Notes under the pieces: generated by a model | Seen by the model: only the letters and a program-made list of their open reading frames with translations | The model's database searches: none | Told to the model about the DNA's origin: nothing | NCBI GenBank assembly: GCA_016780525.1 | Contig: JADHLR010000009.1 | Coordinates: 1 to 22,861 of the forward strand | Length of the DNA: 22,861 nucleotides | Direction of reading: 5' to 3' | Source: Candidatus Puniceispirillum sp. | GTDB taxonomy: Bacteria; Pseudomonadota; Alphaproteobacteria; Puniceispirillales; Puniceispirillaceae | In this document: positions 16,848-22,861 of the stretch, piece after piece | Numbering within the stretch: position 1 is the stretch's first letter | Layout of the letters: each line of letters starts with the position of its first letter | Made by a program: the position numbers and the translations under genes

Positions 16848-17305
16848 CCAGCCATCCGACACGCGGCGACTTAAGGAAAGAATCCTGAGGGTAAAAAGCC
16901 CCGCTAGCGAGGGCAAATACGACGCTAGCGGGGCCTCGACTTTCCGAGCAACTGGAGATCACTTTTGGATAGCCGTAGCGTTATATTACAAGAAACATGC
17001 CAATTCGTCGGACTAATTATCAAAATTTTATGTTGTTACCGCGGCTATACGATCAGCATGGTTGGACAATTGGGAATCCATCGATGACAGCAGATAAAAC
17101 AAATTTGCAGAATCGCCCTCATTTCTGATAATCATCGTTAATTAAATTGGTTAGTGCTAGTCGATGGAATACTAAAAATCAAAGTTGCGTTGAAAAACCA
17201 GCGCAAAAAAAATCGTTTAATTGTTAGGAAACATAAAATTGGTTCAATCTTTGCTACCAAATCGCGTTTAATATTGCGGATTACCTGAAGCTATTGGAGC
17301 ATCTG
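16848..17305. other. AT-rich gene-poor intergenic region
   Basis: About 460 bases between the small gene and the secreted-protein gene. It contains a strong terminator facing the minus strand (16893-16934) and otherwise A+T-rich sequence with no supported gene. I see no tRNA, no known riboswitch and no clear promoter. The hairpin may mark the end of an unannotated minus-strand transcript. Confidence 0.5.
16893..16934 (-). terminator. Strong intrinsic terminator oriented to minus strand
   Basis: Perfect 12-base arms (16898-16909 and 16923-16934; GCCCCGCTAGCG and its complement) flank a 13-base loop, and on the minus strand are followed by five T bases. The plus-strand side has no T-tract (CTCGACTTTCC), so it works best for minus-strand transcripts. 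There is no minus-strand gene to its right for it to serve. On the plus strand it could weakly end the small gene's message. Confidence 0.72.
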
Positions 17306-18400
17306 ATGAGTATGAAAGCCATTTGCCGCATTTTGAGTATCATGATTTTGCTTGTTGGCGGCAATGCCCTTCCGAGCCTTGCCTTTACAAATTATCAACA
17401 ATGCGATGTATCAAGCGATGTTGATTTCTTTGATCTAACGGCCTATCCAGTTGAGGCATACATTCCGAGTGTTGATGAGGACGGCAACACCTATCTACAG
17501 GGAGTAGAATTAGAAAACGCAGCGACCAATCATTATCGCAACCAATACAGCAAAGCAAATGTAGTAAAGTTGACGATGGATCGGTATGCATCGCTGACCG
17601 CTAACTCACCTGAAGCATTTAAAAACTTTGAAAGCAAGCTGATCATAGTCGACCCTGAGTGCAATGAGTTAAAATTATTTTACGGAAATTTAATTGGAAA
17701 CTCTGTTGTCGGTTTACGCACATATTTCAAAATGTATGACGCTGCAGAGAGACTTGAACATGAAGCTTTGCAGGAGTTTATCAAGCAACGCGTCAGTCTG
17801 AAGTCGAAGTTCATACACGAAATTGTTAAATTATTAAAATCTGATTTGGCTTATGACCCTTCGCTTACTAAAGCGACTTTGACGGCACAGTTTTTAAAAG
17901 ATATGAAAATCGGCGAGGGTAGTAACCACAAAATAGGTGGAGAACTAGCCTTGCTAGCTTTCGCAAAAAAAGGTGGTGAAATCAAAACCAAAAGCAACGA
18001 TCTAAAAGCCTTTATTATCTCACCACAATCATTTCGTGGAATCACACTATATGACAAGACACTTATTTTGCTCTCAACCGGAGTAGCTCATGTTATCCCA
18101 GATTTGGATGTCCGGCTTGCAAAATACGCTTTAGGACAACTGGGTGTCTCAACCACAGAGGTTTTCATTAAACAAATACACGATGGAGACGACATAGTCT
18201 GCCAGTTGGATGAGGTCAAACACTGGTATACAGTGGAAAAAGGCTCTGTCACTCGAGAGTGTAACTTTACACAGTTGGTAATCAAGAGCATTCAAACGGA
18301 TGGATGGCGATCAACGCTTGATGAAGAATTCAACCCGATATCATATTCGCAAATAAGCGACATATACGCGAGGCATGGCGTAATTAAAGTGGTTCATTAA
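17306..18400 (+). CDS. Secreted protein of unknown family
   Basis: A 364-residue protein from ATG 17306, with GGAG six bases upstream; the frame can start at TTG 17294 but that puts the ribosome site inside the gene. Residues 1-26 form a signal peptide: a positive start (MSMKAICR), a hydrophobic core (ILSIMILLVGG) and SLA as likely cleavage site before FTNY. The mature chain contains four cysteines (QQCD, PECN, IVCQ, RECN), enough for two disulfides, and no later membrane segment. I recognise no domain. A Lys-rich helical middle (around RLEHEALQEFIKQRVSLKSKF) is followed by a mixed region. It is more A+T-rich and uses codons unlike the neighbours, suggesting foreign origin or a fast-evolving gene. 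No partner gene is evident. Confidence 0.75.
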   Translation: MSMKAICRILSIMILLVGGNALPSLAFTNYQQCDVSSDVDFFDLTAYPVEAYIPSVDEDGNTYLQGVELENAATNHYRNQYSKANVVKLTMDRYASLTANSPEAFKNFESKLIIVDPECNELKLFYGNLIGNSVVGLRTYFKMYDAAERLEHEALQEFIKQRVSLKSKFIHEIVKLLKSDLAYDPSLTKATLTAQFLKDMKIGEGSNHKIGGELALLAFAKKGGEIKTKSNDLKAFIISPQSFRGITLYDKTLILLSTGVAHVIPDLDVRLAKYALGQLGVSTTEVFIKQIHDGDDIVCQLDEVKHWYTVEKGSVTRECNFTQLVIKSIQTDGWRSTLDEEFNPISYSQISDIYARHGVIKVVH

Positions 18401-18688
18401 CCGTTATCACTCCATTTTTTAGGGTAAAAACAAAGTTAAGCGACCAATTTGCCCGGCAACCCGGCGATGAGTGAAGCGGAGCACAAACTCACCGGAAAGC
18501 ACTCGACGTTAATGCTGGCCAGCCATGTGCCAGTTTTGTCGGCAAGGATATCAAACCGCCTGCAACGCCGTCGAAGAGCTAAAAGGCATAACACAGCTTG
18601 CATTACTATCCCGTGGAATGAGCTAAAGGCTGTTGAACAGTGCGCAGATCCAAAATGCGGTATCGAAATTTGATGTGGCGTGGGACGA
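18401..18688. other. Intergenic region with no supported gene
   Basis: About 290 bases. Frames of 74 and 104 residues exist on opposite strands (starting at 18449 on + and 18750 on -) but neither has a ribosome site or a recognisable family, and both are Arg/Cys/Ser-rich as expected of chance frames. A T-run follows the secreted-protein stop (about 18415-18420) with only an irregular hairpin before it. Promoter for the isomerase gene must lie here but I cannot pick it out. Confidence 0.45.
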
Positions 18689-19483
18689 ATGACAAAATTT
18701 TCAGCAAATCTAGGATTTTTGTGGTCGGACAGATCCTTGGTTGACGCCATCTATGCGGCGAATGCGGCTGGATTTGAAACGGTTGAATGCCACTGGCCAT
18801 ATGCATACGACGCTGCCGAGGTGAAAGCCGCACTCGACGCCACCGGCCTGACCATGCTGGGGTTGAACACGGTTCGTGGAAACCTTGCTGCCAACGAAAA
18901 CGGGCTTGCCGCCTTGCCCGGACGCGAGGATGAAGCCCGCGCTGGCATTGATCAGGCACTGTGCTATGCGGCCGCCATCAATACCCCAAACATTCATGTA
19001 ATGGCTGGCTTTGCCGAAGGTAGCGCGGCCGAAAACTGCTTTATCAAAAATCTTCGATATGCCACCAGCCAACAACAGCAGGTCACTTTCCTGATTGAGC
19101 CGCTCAACCACCATGACGCGCCGGGTTATTTTTTGAACAGTACAGATCAGGCACGCCGGATTATCGAAGCGGTTGCCAAACCCAATTTGAAATTAATGTT
19201 CGACTGCTATCACATCCAGATTCTCGAAGGTGATCTGACCCGGCGGCTGCAAGCGAATATCGATATTATCGGGCATATCCAATTTGCCGGGGTGCCATCG
19301 CGTGGTCGCCCTGATTTCGGCGAGATCAACTATCAGCATATTTTTAAGCAGATTGCCGATATGGGTTACACCGCGCCGCTTGGGGCCGAATATAAACCGG
19401 AAAACGGCGATACCGATGGCAGCCTTGGTTGGAAAAGCAAGCTGGAAGAACAGGCTGGGGTGAATCGTCAGCCGCGATCCTGA
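18689..19483 (+). CDS. hyi: Hydroxypyruvate isomerase-like TIM-barrel protein
   Basis: The protein is 264 residues from the ATG at 18689; a GTG at 18680 would add three. The family is metal-dependent AP-endonuclease-2-type TIM barrel enzymes, about 258 residues. Motifs: KFSANLGFLWSDRSL at the start, GLNTVRGNLAANENGLAALPGRE, FLIEPLNHHDAPGYFLNS with a metal Glu, KLMFDCYHIQILEGDL with Asp and His, IGHIQFAGVPSRGRPDFGEINY with Gln, and LGAEYKPENG with Glu. These four metal ligands are as in E. coli Hyi. The enzyme interconverts hydroxypyruvate and tartronate semialdehyde. Glyoxylate carboligase and tartronate-semialdehyde reductase, the usual partners, are not identified nearby. The Fpg/Nei gene follows 81 bases downstream, and they may be cotranscribed. 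Confidence 0.87.
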   Translation: MTKFSANLGFLWSDRSLVDAIYAANAAGFETVECHWPYAYDAAEVKAALDATGLTMLGLNTVRGNLAANENGLAALPGREDEARAGIDQALCYAAAINTPNIHVMAGFAEGSAAENCFIKNLRYATSQQQQVTFLIEPLNHHDAPGYFLNSTDQARRIIEAVAKPNLKLMFDCYHIQILEGDLTRRLQANIDIIGHIQFAGVPSRGRPDFGEINYQHIFKQIADMGYTAPLGAEYKPENGDTDGSLGWKSKLEEQAGVNRQPRS

Positions 19484-19564
19484 TCCATGGGTGTTCACCG
19501 CGGTCACGCGTATTGTGGGGTGACAGCATCGGTGGCAGGATCTTACAAAGATTGGGAGGGCTGA

Positions 19565-20350
19565 ATGCCAGAAGGCCACACAATTCATCGGGCGGCACGC
19601 GATCATCACCGGATATTTGCCGGCAAACAGCTCAGCATCTCATCACCACAGGGGCGTTTTGCCAAGGGAGCGGCACTACTCTCGGGACAACAATGTTCTT
19701 GCGTCGAGGCATTTGGCAAACATCTCATTTATCATTTTGATCATAGCGATGTGCTGCACATCCATCTCGGCCTGTTTGGGCGGATTCGAAAACATAAATT
19801 GCCGGAAACCGAGCCAAAGGGCGCGGTTCGTATACGTCTGGTTGGTGATACGCATGTGATAGATATCAATGGCCCGACGATTTGTCAGATTCTGCCGCGT
19901 CAAGAATTTCTGAGATTAATAAACCGGATTGGCCCTGATGTCCTGCGTTCCGATGCAAATCCTGACCTCGTTTTCAACAGAATATCAAAGAGCAAAGCAC
20001 CGATCGGCCGCCTGATCATGGATCAATCAGTGATGGCCGGGATTGGCAATATTTACCGCTCAGAAATTTTGTGGCGCCAGTCGATTCACCCCGAAACACC
20101 CGGCAATGCGATCGGTCGTGACATGTTTGATCGCATTTGGAACGATGCCAAAGAACTGCTCGCCATTGGCGTGAAACATAATGCGATTATCACCACAAAC
20201 ACCACCCCCCCGGCAAAAAGCCGCTATCGGGAGCGCGTTAATATCTTTGCGAAAACCATTTGCCCCACTTGTAAGGGGATGATTCGACGTTTTGAAATCA
20301 GCGGGCGGCGCGCCTATTTATGCGAAACCTGCCAGCCATTGCCCGGCTGA
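19565..20350 (+). CDS. Fpg/Nei family DNA glycosylase/AP lyase
   Basis: A 261-residue base-excision-repair enzyme. The mature N-terminus begins MPEGHT: Pro2 as the catalytic amine and Glu3 as general acid are both present. Lys52 in FGKHL is the conserved beta-strand lysine. A helix-two-turn-helix region ends in the signature SVMAGIGNIYRSEILW (155-170). A zinc finger follows, with CPTC (233-236) and CETC (253-256) and the Arg-rich GRRAYL between. The spelling MPEGHTIHRAARDH is typical of the Nei2-like branch acting on oxidised pyrimidines rather than of Fpg/MutM, but substrate choice is not certain. The ATG at 19565 follows GGGAGGG by four bases. It acts in the cytoplasm on damaged DNA, with no functional link to the flanking isomerase. 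Confidence 0.93.
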   Translation: MPEGHTIHRAARDHHRIFAGKQLSISSPQGRFAKGAALLSGQQCSCVEAFGKHLIYHFDHSDVLHIHLGLFGRIRKHKLPETEPKGAVRIRLVGDTHVIDINGPTICQILPRQEFLRLINRIGPDVLRSDANPDLVFNRISKSKAPIGRLIMDQSVMAGIGNIYRSEILWRQSIHPETPGNAIGRDMFDRIWNDAKELLAIGVKHNAIITTNTTPPAKSRYRERVNIFAKTICPTCKGMIRRFEISGRRAYLCETCQPLPG

Positions 20351-20393
20351 CAGTTCTTTTGAATATCACAAAACGTTACCGCTAACCAAGGCA

Positions 20394-20408
20394 ATGCAAT
20401 TTTTGCAT
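20394..20408. repeat. Inverted repeat ATGCAA-TTT-TTGCAT
   Basis: Perfect six-base arms around TTT, about 125 bases upstream of the small secreted-protein gene and 44 bases after the glycosylase stop. AT-rich and without a T-tract, so an operator is likelier than a terminator; it may also be chance. Confidence 0.3.
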
Positions 20409-20461
20409 CACTGTTGGTCATATCTGGCTGTATCCGGCACCGGCATAGCGCTGTTATTTCA

Positions 20462-20480
20462 GACAAATGAAACATTTGTC
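20462..20480. promoter_or_regulatory. Perfect inverted repeat, candidate operator
   Basis: Eight-base arms GACAAATG and CATTTGTC flank AAA, 53 bases upstream of the ATG at 20534. The perfect symmetry and the position fit a repressor or activator site controlling the small secreted protein. I cannot match it to a known regulator family. Confidence 0.45.
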
Positions 20481-20533
20481 CGGTAAGCGAGTTTCAAACT
20501 GATTGAATAGCCCTGTGAGAAAGCATCGGTAAA

Positions 20534-20887
20534 ATGGTAGCGACCTATCCAAAGCTGTTTGTTATTTGCACCTGTCTCTATTTGTTTCTGGTGGCGCTGA
20601 TCAGTGCCCCAGCCAATGCCGGAGGGCAAACCTACTCGAATAGCAAAGCACATTGTGTTCTGTGGGGTGAAGCTTTGGAAGGCAAGCCAGCAAAATGTCG
20701 ACGACGCGCAATCACTGCAGCGGCCTCGACCACTACCTGTCGATTGAAGCACCAATATCAGGCGAAAAACAATGACACCTGGTGCGTATACAAAAAACAG
20801 GGTTTTTTTGATGATGACAAAAAAATACTAATTTCGACCAAACATTGCCCAAGAACCTATCAATGTAACCGTAAAGTCAGACAATAG
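20534..20887 (+). CDS. Small secreted six-cysteine protein
   Basis: A 117-residue protein whose first 29 residues form a signal peptide (short charged start, LFVICTCLYLFLVALIS core, ending PANA, cut before GG). The mature part of about 88 residues is basic and has six cysteines at about 41, 55, 69, 84, 105 and 111, an even number suitable for three disulfides. The spacing is nearly regular (14, 14, 15, 21, 6). Lys and Arg are abundant, acidic residues mostly cluster at FFDDDKK. No recognisable domain, so function is unknown; export and disulfide bonding are inferred. The ATG has only a weak upstream purine run (GAGAAAG). It stands alone between the glycosylase gene and the convergent VUT transporter, behind the inverted repeats at 20394 and 20462. 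Confidence 0.65.
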   Translation: MVATYPKLFVICTCLYLFLVALISAPANAGGQTYSNSKAHCVLWGEALEGKPAKCRRRAITAAASTTTCRLKHQYQAKNNDTWCVYKKQGFFDDDKKILISTKHCPRTYQCNRKVRQ

Positions 20888-21020
20888 TGTGCACCCCTGA
20901 CACTGAACCTGATCAGCAGCTTGAGGTGCGGGGATATGCTGCCGCATGTGGGTGCTGTGTGCCCCGTAGATGCAGCATTGCCAGTGCAACCTGCGCGAAA
21001 ACCGCGATTTAGGTCGCCCT

Positions 21021-21641
21021 TTACGTTTTAACCTGATATTTTCGCACCAACACCCGAAATGGGATCAATGCGATAATTAGGATGCCGACTTTGACCGCAA
21101 AGTCTGCCACCGCAAGGGAAACCCAAAGAGGTGCTTCCGGGCCAAAACCAAAAAGCGGCAAAATTTCGACGGCCCATGTAATATCATTGCCGGGTTCAAT
21201 CCAAACCAGGCTTTGTGAAAACGCGATGGTGAAGAAAAGGGCTGTGTCAATCGCCGAGCCAGCGACCGATGATATGATTGGCGGCTGCCACCAAATTCTG
21301 GCGCGAAGCCGATCAAAAACTGTCACATCAACCATCTGCGCGGTTAAAAAAGCAATGCCCGAACCAAGCGCAACCCGAACTGTCACAAGCGGGCCGTATT
21401 CGCCAACAAACTGGGTGCCGATCAGTGAACATAAAACACCAATTAAAAACCCGACGCATACAACCCGGCGCGCCGCTGCCACACCGTAAAATCTATTCGT
21501 CAAATCTGTGACCAAAAATGCGAAAGGGTAAGTCAGGGCGCCCCAGGTAAGCCACTGCCCGAGCAGTTTTTGAACAAGTATATTTGAAATGACAACGATT
21601 GTTGCCATTGCAATAACGCCAAAAATTGGTGTGTGTCTCAT
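21021..21641 (-). CDS. Queuosine precursor transporter (VUT family, YhhQ-like)
   Basis: The protein is 206 residues from ATG 21641 (MRHTPIFG); an ATG at 21668 adds nine residues, and no clear ribosome site decides between them. About six helices. Family signatures: NILVQKLL, GALTYPFAFLVTDLTNRFYG (about 35-54), and the later VAGSAIDTALFFTIAF, VEILPLFGFGPEAP and ADFAVKVGILIIALIPFRVL. VUT-family proteins take up preQ0 or preQ1 for queuosine tRNA modification. The opening MRHTPIFGVIAMATIVVISNILVQ resembles other alphaproteobacterial members. No preQ1 riboswitch could be recognised in the 200 bases upstream, only a hairpin with arms AGGTGA/TCACCT near 21685-21710. It converges with the small secreted-protein gene. 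Confidence 0.88.
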   Translation of the reverse strand: MRHTPIFGVIAMATIVVISNILVQKLLGQWLTWGALTYPFAFLVTDLTNRFYGVAAARRVVCVGFLIGVLCSLIGTQFVGEYGPLVTVRVALGSGIAFLTAQMVDVTVFDRLRARIWWQPPIISSVAGSAIDTALFFTIAFSQSLVWIEPGNDITWAVEILPLFGFGPEAPLWVSLAVADFAVKVGILIIALIPFRVLVRKYQVKT

Positions 21642-21837
21642 TTGTCTACCGCATCGGTTAAGGGCCATAGCATGGCTCGTTCAGTAAGGTGAAACAAGGT
21701 CATCTCACCTCTAACGAAGCTGCTGTCGAAGCGTTTATAGCGGAAATCTGAATAAAACCAAGAGCCAGTTCATAAAAATAAGACGATATGGCTGCAATAG
21801 ACAACATATGTGGAGCGGAACACCGCTATGCCTATTT

Positions 21838-22701
21838 TTATGACTGCATAACAATTTCTCTGCGCCAGATGTAAAGACCAGACAAAATCGTCAAAGCGCT
21901 GCCGATGATCATAGAGGCATTTACTTGTTCACCAAGAATTAAGATCCCGGCAGCCATTGAAAACAGTAGCCGCGTGTAACGAAAAGGGCTGACAACAGAC
22001 ATTTCACCCAATCTGACAGCCTCGGTCATGAAGAAAAACCCCAGAGAACCAGTGACGATCATTGCTGCAATTGTGACGCTGTTATCCATAACAGGCACGC
22101 TGGCCCCGCCGTTGATAATGAGCAGCACACCGCCACTGATAATAAACAGGAAACACGAATAAAACGTAAGCAGCAGAGTAGAGAGATTTTCGCGCACCAA
22201 TTTGGTAGCGATATCCCGTAAAACCATACCTATTGCTGCGATCAGCGCAAGGATTGCTGTGATGTCAAAGCTGGCGGCACCTGGTTGGATGATTAATAAC
22301 GCTCCCAAAAAACCAACGAAAATGGCTGACGCACGCCTCATACCCACGCGTTCGCCAAGAAACAAGGCGGCGGCGGCGGTCACCAATATTGGTACGGTTT
22401 GGATCACCGCCCCAATTGTGGATAGCGGAACATAGACCAGAGCCAGGAACATGCCATTCATGGCAATGAGGTCACCAATATTTCGAAAAATTACGCTAGG
22501 ATTGGAGAGAGGCGATAGCCGAATGGACTCACCCTTGATACGCAAAAGAGCCCAAAAGACGATTAGCGAACCGACGCCATAAGAAATCATTACTTGTCCA
22601 ATAGGTAATGTTTGGCTGGCAACCTTGATCAGCAAATCCGTTAAGGTCAAACAACCCATCGCAATTATCATAAAGATTATACTTCTAAGATTTACACTCA
22701 T
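21838..22701 (-). CDS. DMT superfamily (EamA) transporter
   Basis: A 287-residue inner-membrane protein of about ten helices arranged as two EamA halves. Typical stretches are IIFMIIAMGCLTLTDLLIKVAS at the start, the half-end VPILVTAAAALFLGERVGMRRASAIFVGFLGALLIIQPG, and in the second half GSLGFFFMTEAVRLGEMSVVSPFRYTRLLFSMAAGILILGEQVN. This last pattern resembles RhaT/YdcZ-distant metabolite exporters such as RarD-like or S-adenosylmethionine uptake carriers, but I cannot fix the substrate. The ATG at 22701 has only weak AAAGA upstream. The gene lies upstream of the VUT gene on the same strand with about 170-200 bases between, so it may be separately transcribed. It is unlike the DMT gene at 6882-7769 beyond the family fold. 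Confidence 0.87.
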   Translation of the reverse strand: MSVNLRSIIFMIIAMGCLTLTDLLIKVASQTLPIGQVMISYGVGSLIVFWALLRIKGESIRLSPLSNPSVIFRNIGDLIAMNGMFLALVYVPLSTIGAVIQTVPILVTAAAALFLGERVGMRRASAIFVGFLGALLIIQPGAASFDITAILALIAAIGMVLRDIATKLVRENLSTLLLTFYSCFLFIISGGVLLIINGGASVPVMDNSVTIAAMIVTGSLGFFFMTEAVRLGEMSVVSPFRYTRLLFSMAAGILILGEQVNASMIIGSALTILSGLYIWRREIVMQS

Positions 22702-22736
22702 ATCTTTTCACAGACCTATAGCCGCGTTTTACGAGG

Positions 22737-22847
22737 TTAATGATTACGTTCTTTCGTCTGTTTTGACCATGACAAGAATGACAGCTCATCGGTAAATCTC
22801 TGCCCATCCTTCTCATAGTAGATTTCAATGATCCTTTGGATGGCACT
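22737..22847 (-). pseudogene. Protein-like C-terminal fragment without start codon
   Basis: On the minus strand a 36-codon frame reads ...AIQRIIEIYYEKDGQRF... and ends WSKQTKERNH before TAA at 22737-22739. A stop (22848-22850) precedes it in frame and there is no ATG, GTG or TTG suited to start a gene. The sequence is more protein-like (charged helix, aromatics) than a chance frame. It may be the end of a gene broken by a frameshift near 22850, or of one whose start lies just outside the window with an error in between. No family is recognised. Confidence 0.3.
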
Positions 22848-22861
22848 TTAATGGGCGCTAA

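Noticed and set aside
17230..17275. GGTTCAATC resembling a tRNA T-loop
   Set aside because: No pairing T-stem, acceptor stem or anticodon arm can be formed around it.
18384..18421. Possible terminator after the secreted-protein gene
   Set aside because: A T-run is present but the preceding hairpin is short and bulged (GGTT/AACC core only).
18436..18750. 104-residue minus-strand and 74-residue plus-strand frames
   Set aside because: No ribosome sites or homology I can recognise. The minus frame overlaps the hyi start region, and neither has credible composition.
21642..21837. preQ1 riboswitch before the queuosine-precursor transporter
   Set aside because: I looked for the conserved H-type pseudoknot sequence and found only a simple AGGTGA/TCACCT hairpin, so I do not claim one.

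Overview
The window looks like chromosomal DNA of a free-living marine-type alphaproteobacterium. I infer this from the gene mix (TRAP transporter, SulP, AEC and DMT carriers, mmsB, cytoplasmic gamma-glutamyltransferase-like enzyme), the mid-range G+C judged by eye, and the dense, often convergent gene layout. A SAR116-like lineage would fit, but no rRNA or other marker is present to prove it. I see no phage, insertion sequence, CRISPR array, tRNA or rRNA.

Layout. 1-680 (-) is the N-terminal part of a beta-hydroxyacid dehydrogenase that runs off the left edge. 962-4045 holds an MFS carrier and an AEC carrier (+), convergent with a maleate isomerase/Asp-Glu racemase superfamily enzyme (-). 4193-7769 holds a SulP-STAS anion transporter (+), an ABM-domain protein with an internal pentapeptide repeat (-) and a DMT-family carrier (+). 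7816-10440 holds mmsB (-) divergent from a gamma-glutamyltransferase-family gene (+). 10444-16456 (-) is an apparent operon: TRAP solute-binding lipoprotein, a hairpin attenuator, small permease, large permease with a long C-terminal soluble extension, then a SABATH-type carboxyl methyltransferase. 16457-17305 is a gene-poor stretch with a 54-residue small gene and a strong orphan terminator. 17306-18400 is an AT-richer gene for a secreted protein of unknown family. 18689-20350 holds a hydroxypyruvate isomerase-like gene and an Fpg/Nei DNA glycosylase gene. 20534-20887 is a small six-cysteine secreted protein. 21021-22701 (-) holds a queuosine-precursor-type (VUT/YhhQ) transporter and a second DMT carrier, and 22737-22847 a short protein-like fragment.

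How the genes work together. Most of the window is uptake or export of small organic acids and amino-acid-like compounds plus the enzymes acting on them (beta-hydroxyacid dehydrogenases, racemase/isomerase, GGT-like enzyme, hydroxypyruvate isomerase). The most unusual unit is the TRAP operon. Its binding protein looks like the 2-oxoacid/FcbT1 branch, both membrane subunits are enlarged, and a plant-style SABATH methyltransferase follows 35 bases after the permease stop codon behind a near-perfect Shine-Dalgarno and a TTG start. This suggests uptake of a carboxylate coupled to its methyl esterification, which I have not seen described.
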